DNA from: Streptomyces sp. NBC_01298
GTDB taxonomy: Bacteria > Actinomycetota > Actinomycetes > Streptomycetales > Streptomycetaceae
Direction: 5' to 3'
Assembly (NCBI RefSeq): GCF_035978755.1
Contig: NZ_CP108414.1
Span: 7,502,001 to 7,566,000, forward strand
Length of the DNA stretch: 64,000 bases
The notes beneath the pieces are model-generated. The model saw only the letters and a program-made list of their open reading frames with translations, ran no database searches and was not told the DNA's origin. This document shows, in pieces, positions 26,525 to 34,438 of this stretch (its first letter is position 1; every line of letters starts with the position of its first letter). Both the position numbers and the translations under genes were made by a program.

Positions 26525-27139
26525 ATGCCCGATCTCGATCCCGCCACCACCGCACTGCTCACCGTCGAGTGCCAGAACGGTGTCGTCGGCGAGGAGAGCG
26601 CACTCCCCGAGCTGGCCAAGGAGGCGCGGGACTCCGGCATGCTGGACCGGGTCGCCGCGCTGGTCGAGGCCGCGCGCGGGGCGGGGGTGCAGGTGCTGCA
26701 CGCGGTCGCCGAGCGGCGGCCGGACGGGCTCGGGGCCAACACCAACGCGCGGCTGTTCCGGGCCGCGGGGAAGCTGCCGGTGCGGCAGCTGACCGGCAGC
26801 CGGGCCGTGGAGGTCGCCGCGCCCATCGTCGTCGCCGAACAGGACCTCGTGGTGCGCCGGCTGCACGGGCTCTCCCCGATGGCCGGCACCGACCTGGACG
26901 CCCTGCTGCGCAATCTCGGCGTCCGCACCCTCGTCGTCACCGGGGTCTCCTCCAACATCGCGATCCCCAACACCGTCTTCGACGCGGTGAACCTCGGCTA
27001 CCAGGTCGTGGTTCCCTCCGACGCCATCGCCGGGGTGCCCGCGTCCTGCACCGCCGAGGTGATCCGCAACTCCCTCTCCCTCGTCGCGGCCGTCACCACG
27101 GCCGAAGCGCTCATCGCCCAGTGGGCCCCGGAGCGCTGA
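26525..27139 (+). CDS. Isochorismatase-fold protein lacking the usual catalytic cysteine
   Basis: A 204-aa protein of the cysteine-hydrolase/isochorismatase fold: TTALLTVECQNGVVGEESAL, VQVLHAVAERRPDGLGANT, and VRTLVVTGVSSNIAIPNTVF. Active members use an Asp-Lys-Cys triad. Here the first position is Glu in place of Asp (VECQN), and the segment that normally carries Cys (TNVCV) reads SNIAI. It is either a hydrolase of changed chemistry or an inactive member. ATG 26525 has AGGGGGAG upstream. No metabolic partner genes are adjacent. Confidence 0.82.
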   Translation: MPDLDPATTALLTVECQNGVVGEESALPELAKEARDSGMLDRVAALVEAARGAGVQVLHAVAERRPDGLGANTNARLFRAAGKLPVRQLTGSRAVEVAAPIVVAEQDLVVRRLHGLSPMAGTDLDALLRNLGVRTLVVTGVSSNIAIPNTVFDAVNLGYQVVVPSDAIAGVPASCTAEVIRNSLSLVAAVTTAEALIAQWAPER

Positions 27140-27159
27140 CCTCCGTACGGACGCGGGGT

Positions 27160-27800
27160 CCTGGGCGGGCCGAAAGCGCCCGGCGTACGAGGATCGCGGG
27201 CGCCCCCGTCGAGCTGACGGGGCAGCCCGTCCTGTCCGGCCGGGACAGCGGAGCCCAGCGCAGCCCGGTCCACGCGACGCTGATCGGCGCGCTCGTGGTC
27301 CTGCCCGTGCCCCTCGCCGCGGTCGCGCTGACCCTGCTGCCCGTCCGGCTGTACGCGTGGGGCGACCGGCTCGACCGGCTCGACCGGCCGCGCCGGGCGC
27401 ACCGCCCGGACCCCGCGCTCGGTGGTCCTGCCCCTGCAGGCCCTGATCCTCAACGCGCTGTCCACCTGCGCGGCGTACGGCGTGGTCGTGCTGGTCTGGC
27501 AGGAGGGTCACGGCAGCGAGGCGCTGTTCGACGCCCCGGCGATCGGGGCGGTGACCCGATGGATCCCCATGGCGGTCTTCGCCTTCCTCTTCGGACCGTC
27601 CATGGACTACGAGGTGTTCATCCTCCACCGCATCCGCGAGACCCATCTGGAGCTGACCGCCCGGGGCGTGCGCGACACGGTGGTCCGCTCCGTCGTGACG
27701 GGCATCAGCCGGACCGGACGGCTGGTCACCTCCGCGGCGCTCATCCTCCTCTTCCTGGCCTTCACCGCACTGGCCGGCGGCCCCGCACCCACCGGGAGAG
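27160..27800 (+). pseudogene. Decayed MMPL/RND transporter gene
   Basis: Two frames carry pieces of an MMPL permease. In one frame (to ~27420): ATLIGALVVLPVPLAAVALT then LLPVRLYAWGDRLDR, like the end of a first transmembrane half. In a different frame (from ~27423): LQALILNALSTCAAYGVVVL, FAFLFGPSMDYEVFILHRIR and TGISRTGRLVTSAALILL, the typical second half. The intervening extracellular domain and the N-terminus are missing and the frame shifts, so the gene is a remnant. Its 3' end overlaps the next, opposite-strand gene. Confidence 0.75.
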
Positions 27801-28154
27801 GTGAAGCAGGGCGGCCGTGGCGGCCACCGCCGCGAGGGTGATCAGCCAGTTGCGCGGATAGTCCAGCGGGAGCACGGACGGGTTGTTCGGCGAACCGGGG
27901 CGCAGGAGTACGGGCAGTGCCACCACGGTCAGGGAGCCCGCGACGATCAGCGCCCCGCGTACGGTCGTGCGCGCGCGCAGGCCCGTCAGGAGCAGGCCGA
28001 GGGCCAGGACCAGCGGGGCGACGAAGCCGTCGTGCACGGCGACGGCGCCGGCCAGCCAGATCGCCACGTCGACGTACTGGCCGCCCCGGAGCAGCAGCGC
28101 CACGCCGTAGCCGAGGAGAGCGACGCCGAGGGCGCCGCAAGCCGCGCGGATCAC
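27762..28154 (-). CDS. Small integral membrane protein of the redox operon
   Basis: A 130-aa protein with four hydrophobic helices (AACGALGVALLGYGVALLLR, WLAGAVAVHDGFVAPLVLAL, GALIVAGSLTVVALPVLL, WLITLAAVAATAALLHLS). GTG 28154 overlaps the stop of the molybdopterin-type gene by 4 bp (GTGA), so the two are coupled. I do not recognise a named family. Partner role in the same membrane redox chain is inferred from coupling only. Confidence 0.75.
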   Translation of the reverse strand: MIRAACGALGVALLGYGVALLLRGGQYVDVAIWLAGAVAVHDGFVAPLVLALGLLLTGLRARTTVRGALIVAGSLTVVALPVLLRPGSPNNPSVLPLDYPRNWLITLAAVAATAALLHLSRWVRGRRPVR

Positions 28155-29293
28155 AGCACCTCCAGCCGGTGGACCCACTTGGTCTGCAGGACACCGGGCC
28201 GGTTCGGCGCGATGATCCGGGCCGGGAAGCCGTGGTCCGGTGACAGCGCCCCGCCGTTCAGCCGCAGGGCGAGCAGGGTGAGTTCGTCCCGGGCGTAGGT
28301 GTGGGCCAGCTCCGTGACGGAGTACGCGCCGCCCCGCTCCATGGAGACCACCCGCACCCGGGCTCCGCGGGGAGCCCCCGCCCGGTCGAGCAGATCCCGG
28401 ATCCGTACGCCGCTCCAGTCGGCGGACTTGCTCCAGCCCTCCACGCACGCGATCGGCAGCGTCGCCTCGTACTGCCTCATCGCCCGGAGCCCGTCGAGCG
28501 TCAGCTCGTACGGACGGGGCCCGGCCACCGTGAGCCGCCAGTCCCGGGCGGACACCGCCGCGACACCGGCGGCGACGGCCGTACGGTTCACCGGCAGGCC
28601 CTGCGGCCCGTGGTCGGGGTGGCGGGGGGCCAGCAGGTCGAACCGCCCCAGCGGGGTGAAGGACTGGCCGGCCGTCGTGAGGGTGACGGCGCCGACCGCG
28701 GCGAAGACTCCGGTGAGCAGCGCGCGCCGGTTCGGGCCGTCCTCGGCCGGCAGCGCGAGCGTGCCGGCCGACCCGCGGCTCCAATGTGCCTTGATCTCCG
28801 GTGCCTTGAGGGCGATGTGCAGCACCAGCGCGCCGGTGAACGTCCAGCCCAGGGCGTAGTGCACCTGGACGAAGTCGAACGGCCAGGGGTACCACTGCGC
28901 GGTGTTGAGCAGTCCGGTGAACAGTTCCAGGACGGCCGACGCGACGAGCAGCGCCGCCGACAGCCGTTCCAGTCCGTGGCGGACCGACCGCACGGCGGGC
29001 CACTCGAACAGGCGCGGATAGACGGTCCACATCTTCGCCAACAGCAGCGGAACGGCGGCGATGCCGCTCGCGACATGGAGTCCCTGGGTCAGCCGGTAGC
29101 CCCCTGAGGGACGGCTGGGCAGGTCGTCGGCGAGCCAGGCGGGCGGATGCTGGAGGTAGTGGCTGACGAGGCCGGTGACGAAGCACACCACGACCGCCAG
29201 GGCCAGCCAGCGGCCGATCGCCGTCGCCGTCCGGGCGTCGTGGAGCCGTCCGGAGAACGCCGGCGGACGCGGTGGAGGGACGCGCAGTTTCAT
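28151..29293 (-). CDS. Cytochrome b561-type membrane domain fused to sulfite-oxidase-like molybdopterin domain
   Basis: A 380-aa protein. N-terminal ~190 residues: four to five transmembrane helices with His residues at b-type haem positions (GLVSHYLQH, LTQGLHVASGIAAVPLLL, FVQVHYALGWTFTGALVLHI). C-terminal ~180 residues: the oxidoreductase molybdopterin domain, with PYELTLDGLRAM, the molybdenum-ligand cysteine in LPIACVEGWSKSADWSGV, and APNRPGVLQTKWVHRLEV. The fusion suggests an electron path between a periplasmic molybdoenzyme and the membrane pool. Substrate unknown. ATG 29293 lacks a perfect ribosome site. The downstream membrane protein overlaps by 4 bp. Confidence 0.85.
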   Translation of the reverse strand: MKLRVPPPRPPAFSGRLHDARTATAIGRWLALAVVVCFVTGLVSHYLQHPPAWLADDLPSRPSGGYRLTQGLHVASGIAAVPLLLAKMWTVYPRLFEWPAVRSVRHGLERLSAALLVASAVLELFTGLLNTAQWYPWPFDFVQVHYALGWTFTGALVLHIALKAPEIKAHWSRGSAGTLALPAEDGPNRRALLTGVFAAVGAVTLTTAGQSFTPLGRFDLLAPRHPDHGPQGLPVNRTAVAAGVAAVSARDWRLTVAGPRPYELTLDGLRAMRQYEATLPIACVEGWSKSADWSGVRIRDLLDRAGAPRGARVRVVSMERGGAYSVTELAHTYARDELTLLALRLNGGALSPDHGFPARIIAPNRPGVLQTKWVHRLEVL

Positions 29294-29491
29294 GAGCCCA
29301 TGACACCTGCCGCGGGTCCCGCGCGGGGGCGTGGGCGCCTTACGAAACCCTGACAGCGATCCGTCACGTGCGGCCGTCTTCCGAGTTGAGGTCCCGTGAC
29401 CGATCATCGACCCCGGGAACCCGCCCCACCGGGCCCCCGCGGTCCGTTGCCCGCCCGGCGGGCATCACCTGCGAAGAGGAGCGGCATCTTC

Positions 29492-29926
29492 ATGGAAGAC
29501 GAGGCGGGGGACGTGGTGGCCGCGGCCACGGCGATCGTGCGTGCGGCGGCCGCCAGGCGGGCGGGGCAGGACCGGGTCGTACGGGCCGGGGCGTGGCTGT
29601 CGGGCGCGGTGTTCCTCGCCGGGTGCCCGTCCGGCCTGTGGTGGCAGGGCGACCTGGCGAACATCCCGCTCGTCGGACGGGTGCTCGCGAGCTGGGGACC
29701 GGGCGGCGCGATGCCCTGCCCCACCGGCCTGGTCGGGCTGCTGCTGCTGGTGTTCGCGGCCCTCTTCGTGGCCGCCGGGGTCGGCGCGCTGTGGTGCGGC
29801 GCCGCCGACGTCGCCCGCCGCGAGAGCCCGTTCGCCCGCTACGACCGCTACGACCGCGACGACCGCTACGACCGCGACGACCGCGACGACCGCGACGGCC
29901 ACCGATCCGCCGAGCGCCGTAGGTGA
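29492..29926 (+). CDS. Membrane protein with charged Asp-Arg-Tyr repeat tail
   Basis: A 144-aa protein with two hydrophobic segments (AGAWLSGAVFLAGCPSGLWW and GLVGLLLLVFAALFVAAGVG) and a C-terminal repeat of YDR/DDR units (about 19 residues) followed by a basic end. ATG 29492 lies after GAAGAGGAG. The repeat is encoded by 9-bp units (GACCGCTAC, GACCGCGAC). No known family is recognised. It stands alone between the redox operon and the GH8 gene. Confidence 0.6.
   Translation: MEDEAGDVVAAATAIVRAAAARRAGQDRVVRAGAWLSGAVFLAGCPSGLWWQGDLANIPLVGRVLASWGPGGAMPCPTGLVGLLLLVFAALFVAAGVGALWCGAADVARRESPFARYDRYDRDDRYDRDDRDDRDGHRSAERRR
29843..29901. repeat. 9-bp tandem repeat coding for YDR/DDR
   Basis: CGCTACGAC and CGCGACGAC units alternate over ~58 bp inside the previous gene. 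Unit length keeps the frame, so length variation is tolerated. Confidence 0.8.
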
Positions 29927-29997
29927 TCCCGACCGGCCGGGCGGTGCGCGCTCCCCACGCCGCGCGCACCGCCCTCCAGAGCGACGGGGTTACGGGG

Positions 29998-32022
29998 TTA
30001 CGGCACCCAGTGGTTGCCGGATGCCGTGATCATGACCTGGAGCTGGATGCTCGCCGAGAAGTAGCTGCTGGTGTCGATGGGCGTGGTCAGCATCTTGTTC
30101 CACAGCGCGTCCAGCCAGGCCTGACTGCCCGCGTCCGTCATGGCCGCCAGCGCGAACGGAGCGAAGTACGCCGCTTCGCTCCCGGAGGAGATCTGCGTGC
30201 CGTCGAGCTTGTAGCCGATGGCGATCTTGTTCGGGTCGCCGCCCGTCTTGCCCTTGATCCAGCTGTTGATCTTCCGTGCCGACGCGAGGGACTTGGCGTC
30301 CCCGCTGGTCACCGCGTCGTCCGCGATGCGCCACGGGGTCCGGCAGGCGTTCCACCAGTAGGCGCCGTCGTTCGGGTCCTCGAGGACCTGACCGGGGGCG
30401 GGCTTGGGGGTGGTGTTGGTGTTGACGACGAAGTCGGGCAGCAGCCCCGTGTTCGGCGCGTAGGACGCCTGCAGGTTGGTGATCTGGTTCTGGTGCGCGG
30501 AGCGCACGGTGTCCCAGGCCGCGTCCCCGGTCGCGGTCCGGAAGGCCCGGAAGTGGTCGACCATCCAGTCCGAGGTGCGGGTGATGTAGTAGTACTGGTC
30601 ACCCGAGCTGCTCCAGTCGCCCAGCTTGAGCAGGTGGGTGGACGGGTTGAGCTCGTCCTTCTTGATCGCGTTGATGTGCTTGATCGCGAGCGCCTTGTAG
30701 TCGTACGTGCCCGCGCTGCCCCACTGCTTGTCGGCGAGCAGCAGCCCGTACGCGACGTCCATGTCGCCGTCGGTCGCGCCGTCACCGCCGTTGACGCTCC
30801 GGCAGGCGGTGTCCTGCTCGGCGGCCAGCAGGTCGGGGTTGACCGCCGAGGGGTGGTCGATCATCCACTTCGTCAGACCGTCGAATATCTTCTTCGCGTC
30901 GGGGTCGGCGCCGGCCATCGTCGCGGCGATCACCATGCCGTACCCCTGGGCCTCGGCCACGTACGGGTGGTCGGCGTCGGGGGAAATGATCTGGTACCAG
31001 CCGTTGCCGCAGTTCTGCCGGACGAACGCGGACTTCCAGGAGTTGTAGTAGGCGACGGTCTTCTGGTCGAGCGTGCTCTGGGTGCCGGTCGGCTTCAGCG
31101 TCCCGGCGGCGTAGGGGCGGCTGTGGCCGCCGAACGGAACCGCCGGGCCGGAGCCGCTCGCGGGCTGGGTGGTGACGCTGAGCGCGTTGCCGGCCGGGGA
31201 GACGTTGCCCGCCGCGTCCCGCGCCCTGACCGTGTAGCCGTAGCTCGTGGAGGCGGTGAGGCCGGTGTTCGTGTACGAGGTCCCGGTGACGCCCGCGACG
31301 TGCGTGGCGCCCCGGTAGACGTCGTAGCCGGTGACGCCCACGTTGTCGGTGGCGGCGTCCCAGGCCAGCGAGACGCTGGTCGACGTGGTTGCCGTCGCGC
31401 GCAGACCGCCCGGAGTGCTCGGCGCGGTGGTGTCGGAGCCGCCCGAGACCGGGGAGCCGTAGACCTCGAACGCGAAGAGGGAGTAGCCGTACGCGGTGCC
31501 CCGCGCGGTGGCGTACACGCGGACGTAGCGCCCGGTCCCGGTGACCGTCAGGTCGTCGGTCGCGCCGTTGCCGGTGCTGGTGGAGTAGATGTCGGTCCAG
31601 TTCGTCCCGTCGTTCGACGTCTGGATCCTGTACGCCTTCCCGTACGCGGCCTCCCAGTCGAGCTTGACGCGGCTGATGGTGTGCGCCGCTCCGAGATCGA
31701 CGCGGATCCACTGCGGGTCCACGCCCTCCACGCTGGCCCAGCGCGTCGTCGCGGAGGCATCGACGGCCTTGCCGGCCTCGAAACCGCTCGCCTCGACCGA
31801 CGAAGCGCTCGCGGGCTTTCCGGTGGAGACCAGTACCGCGGCGGCGGTAGCGGTGGTGGTAGCGGAAGCGGCCCGGACCGCGGTCCCGGCTGTCGCGGCG
31901 GGGGCGTTGAGGGCGGTGAGGCCGGCCATGGCGGCGGCGAGGGCGGCAAAGCCCGCCAGCGGGCGGTGCCAGTGGGGGCGGCGGGTGAGGTGCGCGGAAC
32001 GTTGCTGATGTGCTCGTGACAT
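29998..32022 (-). CDS. Secreted glycoside hydrolase family 8 with discoidin and fibronectin III domains
   Basis: A 674-aa protein. Residues 1-46 are a Sec signal peptide with basic N-region and APAATAG end. An F5/8 type C (discoidin) carbohydrate-binding domain follows (VSTGKPASASSVEASGFEAG to LFAFEVYGSP), then a fibronectin type III domain (TTAPSTPGGLRATATTS to ALSVTTQ) and the GH8 catalytic domain from ~residue 295. Catalytic acid E357 lies in VAEAQGYGMV, and the ATDGDMDVAYG region (D418, D420, D422) carries the other carboxylate. GH8 enzymes cut beta-1,4 glucans, xylans or chitosan; the exact substrate cannot be told. The promoter carries a large palindrome. Confidence 0.92.
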   Translation of the reverse strand: MSRAHQQRSAHLTRRPHWHRPLAGFAALAAAMAGLTALNAPAATAGTAVRAASATTTATAAAVLVSTGKPASASSVEASGFEAGKAVDASATTRWASVEGVDPQWIRVDLGAAHTISRVKLDWEAAYGKAYRIQTSNDGTNWTDIYSTSTGNGATDDLTVTGTGRYVRVYATARGTAYGYSLFAFEVYGSPVSGGSDTTAPSTPGGLRATATTSTSVSLAWDAATDNVGVTGYDVYRGATHVAGVTGTSYTNTGLTASTSYGYTVRARDAAGNVSPAGNALSVTTQPASGSGPAVPFGGHSRPYAAGTLKPTGTQSTLDQKTVAYYNSWKSAFVRQNCGNGWYQIISPDADHPYVAEAQGYGMVIAATMAGADPDAKKIFDGLTKWMIDHPSAVNPDLLAAEQDTACRSVNGGDGATDGDMDVAYGLLLADKQWGSAGTYDYKALAIKHINAIKKDELNPSTHLLKLGDWSSSGDQYYYITRTSDWMVDHFRAFRTATGDAAWDTVRSAHQNQITNLQASYAPNTGLLPDFVVNTNTTPKPAPGQVLEDPNDGAYWWNACRTPWRIADDAVTSGDAKSLASARKINSWIKGKTGGDPNKIAIGYKLDGTQISSGSEAAYFAPFALAAMTDAGSQAWLDALWNKMLTTPIDTSSYFSASIQLQVMITASGNHWVP

Positions 32023-32080
32023 CGGTCGTCCTCGGATGAGTGCAATGCGAGTGGGGAGCGGCCGGTCGGGGACCCCGGCG

Positions 32081-32111
32081 CCAATGGTTAGGAATGGTTC
32101 CTAACCATTGG
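32081..32111. promoter_or_regulatory. 31-bp palindromic operator upstream of the GH8 gene
   Basis: Arms CCAATGGTTAGGAA and TTCCTAACCATTGG are perfect inverse copies separated by TGG. The core TTAGGAA...TTCCTAA resembles operators of ROK-type sugar repressors reported for streptomycete hydrolase genes (recalled, not checked). It lies 58 bp upstream of the GH8 start and fits substrate-induced derepression. Confidence 0.7.
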
Positions 32112-32293
32112 CGGAGAGAGTAGGAACGGAAGGGGGTGCCGCGCAAGACCCCGCGCCCGATCCGCTCGGCACGCCGCGCAGTCGCTGCGCCCCCCGACGG
32201 GTCGCACGTCTCACACGGTCACGGCGAGCCATCGGCCGCCGCTGCGGCGGCATCCCCCGAATCCGATGTGTGATCGCCGGTTAGCCTGGGGAA

Positions 32294-33133
32294 ATGCTCA
32301 CAGAAGTGATCGCGACCCGTTACGTCACGCCTTTGCGGGAGGGCGGCTCGCTCCCCGGAATCGTCGAAGCCGACGACCTCGGTACCTACGTCATGAAGTT
32401 CACCGGAGCCGGCCAGGGCCGCAAGACCCTGGTGGCCGAGGTCATCTGCGGCCGGCTGGCCCAGCGGCTGGGGCTGCGCGTTCCCCGGCTGGTGCAGATG
32501 CAGCTCGACCCGGTCATCGGGCTCGGCGAACCCGACCAGGAGGTCCAGGAGCTGCTGAAGGCCAGCGGCGGGCTGAACCTGGGGATGGACTACCTCCCCG
32601 GCTCGATCGGCTTCGACCCGCTCGCGTACCAGGTGGACCCCGTGGAGGCGGGGCGCGTGGTCTGGTTCGACGCGCTGATCAACAACGTCGACCGGTCCTG
32701 GCGCAATCCGAACATGCTGGTCTGGCACGGGGACCTCTGGCTCATCGACCACGGCGCCACCATGATCTGGCACCACAACTGGCCCACCGCCGGGAGCGCC
32801 GCCGCCAAGCCGTACAACGCCTCCGACCACGTGCTGGCCCCGGTCGGCCCGGACATCGCAGCGGCGGCGGCCGCGCTCGCTCCGCTGGTCACCGAGGAAC
32901 TGCTGACCGAGGTCGCGGCCGACGTGCCCGACGAATGGCTGGTCGACGAGCCGGGCTTCGACTCCACCGACGCGCTGCGCCGCGCCTACGTGGAGGCCCT
33001 GCTGCCGCGTGCGGCCACGATCCACGAGAGGATCACGATGGAGGCCGAGGCGAAGGTCCGGTCGGGTCCGCCCGGCTGGCTCGCCGACCGCCTCGACCCC
33101 CGTCCCCGGAAGATGAAGAGCGACAGCGAGTGA
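32294..33133 (+). CDS. HipA family kinase-like protein
   Basis: A 279-aa protein of the HipA/PI4K-like kinase fold. Kinase signatures: catalytic D133 in ALINNVDRSWRNPNML, N140 in the same loop, and metal-binding D152 in LWLIDHGATM. The N-terminal part holds the nucleotide-loop region (DDLGTYVMKFTGAGQGRKTL). It is shorter than E. coli HipA (440 aa), has no HipB-type antitoxin gene beside it, and instead overlaps a DUF3037 gene by 4 bp (GTGA). TTAGCC about 10 bases upstream of the ATG suggests leaderless transcription. Substrate unknown; a persistence-toxin role is not proven. Confidence 0.85.
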   Translation: MLTEVIATRYVTPLREGGSLPGIVEADDLGTYVMKFTGAGQGRKTLVAEVICGRLAQRLGLRVPRLVQMQLDPVIGLGEPDQEVQELLKASGGLNLGMDYLPGSIGFDPLAYQVDPVEAGRVVWFDALINNVDRSWRNPNMLVWHGDLWLIDHGATMIWHHNWPTAGSAAAKPYNASDHVLAPVGPDIAAAAAALAPLVTEELLTEVAADVPDEWLVDEPGFDSTDALRRAYVEALLPRAATIHERITMEAEAKVRSGPPGWLADRLDPRPRKMKSDSE

Positions 33134-33513
33134 TCAAGCGGGACGTGTTCGAGTACGCGCTGGTGCGCGTGGTGCCCCGGATGGAGCGCGGCGAGTGTTT
33201 CAACGCCGGCGTGATCGTCTACTGCCGGGCGCATTCCTACGTCCGTGCCCGCACCCACCTCGACGAGGCCAAGCTCCTCGCACTGGATCCGGGGGCCGAC
33301 GTGGCCGGGGTGCGGGCCGCCCTGCGCGGCGTCGAGGGCCTGTGCGCCGGCGGTGAGTCCGCGGGGCAGGCCGCGGGTGACGACGCGGGGCGGCGCTTCC
33401 GGTGGCTGATCGCGCCGCGCAGCACGGTGGTGCAGCCGGGCCCGGTGCATACGGGCCTGACGGCCGACCCCGCCGCTGAGGTGGAGCGGCTGCTGGACCT
33501 CCTGGTCCGGTGA
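33130..33513 (+). CDS. DUF3037 family protein, partner of the HipA-like kinase
   Basis: A 127-aa protein with the family pattern FEYALVRVVPRMERGECFNA, GVIVYCRAHSYVRARTHLDE and RRFRWLIAPRSTVVQPGPVH. The GTG start overlaps the kinase stop by 4 bp, the signature of translational coupling and usually of joint function. DUF3037 is known mainly as a companion of short HipA-like proteins; it has no established activity. Confidence 0.85.
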   Translation: MIKRDVFEYALVRVVPRMERGECFNAGVIVYCRAHSYVRARTHLDEAKLLALDPGADVAGVRAALRGVEGLCAGGESAGQAAGDDAGRRFRWLIAPRSTVVQPGPVHTGLTADPAAEVERLLDLLVR

Positions 33514-33535
33514 GGCGCTGACGGCCATCGCGTCG

Positions 33536-33580
33536 GGAGCCCTGGAACCCGGTGGCGTTGACACCGGGTGCCAGGGCTCC
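33536..33580 (+). terminator. Terminator after the HipA/DUF3037 pair
   Basis: GGAGCCCTGG and CCAGGGCTCC close an outer stem around an inner CCCGGTG/CACCGGG stem, 22 bases after the stop. It separates this pair from the SDR genes. Confidence 0.75.
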
Positions 33581-33656
33581 TAGCGTCTCCTCAGCTGAAG
33601 CTACTAAGCGGTTGCTCACCTCTGAGGACCGCTTTCCCAGTGCGAGGAGATCCAGC

Positions 33657-34418
33657 ATGTCCACCACCGAGCAGCGCGTCGCGATCGTGACCGGGGCGGC
33701 CCGGGGCATCGGCGCGGCCACCGCCGTACGCCTGGCCGCCGAAGGCCGGGCGGTCGCCGTACTCGACCTGGACGAGGCGGCCTGCAAGGACACCGTGGAG
33801 ACCATCACGGCGGCCGGCGGCACGGCCGTCGCGATCGGCTGCGACGTGTCCGACAGCGCCCAGGTGGAGGCTGCCGTCGAGCGGGTGGCGAGCCTGCTCG
33901 GCGCCCCGACCATCCTGGTCAACAATGCGGGTGTGCTGCGGGACAACCTGCTGTTCAAGATGAGCGACACCGACTGGGACACCGTCATGAACGTCCACCT
34001 GCGCGGTGCGTTCCTGATGTCGAAGGCCTGTCAGAAGCACATGGTGGCAGCCAAGTTCGGCCGGATCGTGAGCCTCTCCAGCAGCTCCGCCCTCGGCAAC
34101 CGCGGCCAGGCCAACTACTCGGCGGCCAAGGCCGGTCTGCAGGGCTTCACCAAGACCCTGGCCATCGAGCTCGGCAAGTTCGGCATCACCTCGAACGCCG
34201 TCGCTCCCGGGTTCATCGTCACCGAGATGACCGCCCACACGGCCGCCCGTGTCGGCATGGACTTCGAGGACTTCCAGGCCGCGGCGGCCACCCAGATCCC
34301 GGTGCAGCGCGTCGGGCGCCCGGACGACGTGGCCAACGCCATCGCCTTCTTCACCGGCGAGGCCGCCGGCTTCGTCTCCGGCCAGGTCATGTACGTGGCC
34401 GGCGGCCCGCTCAGCTGA
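33657..34418 (+). CDS. SDR family NAD(P)-dependent oxidoreductase, FabG-like
   Basis: A 253-aa short-chain dehydrogenase. NAD(P) motif TGAARGIGAATAVRL, structural NNAG, and the catalytic Ser-Tyr-Lys in LSSSSALGNRGQANYSAAK are intact. The C-terminal part ends FVSGQVMYVAGGPLS, typical of 3-oxoacyl-ACP reductases. ATG 33657 has GAGGAGA upstream. The following SDR gene begins about 20 bp later; the pair is likely an operon. Whether it acts in fatty-acid synthesis or in degradation of a side substrate cannot be told. Confidence 0.9.
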   Translation: MSTTEQRVAIVTGAARGIGAATAVRLAAEGRAVAVLDLDEAACKDTVETITAAGGTAVAIGCDVSDSAQVEAAVERVASLLGAPTILVNNAGVLRDNLLFKMSDTDWDTVMNVHLRGAFLMSKACQKHMVAAKFGRIVSLSSSSALGNRGQANYSAAKAGLQGFTKTLAIELGKFGITSNAVAPGFIVTEMTAHTAARVGMDFEDFQAAAATQIPVQRVGRPDDVANAIAFFTGEAAGFVSGQVMYVAGGPLS

Positions 34419-34438
34419 GAGAAGGCAGGGTGCACGTC

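Noticed and set aside
32266..33513. A single longer protein covering HipA and DUF3037
   Set aside because: The DUF3037 frame upstream of 33130 is antisense-like low-complexity sequence. The GTG at 33130 overlapping the HipA stop is the natural start.
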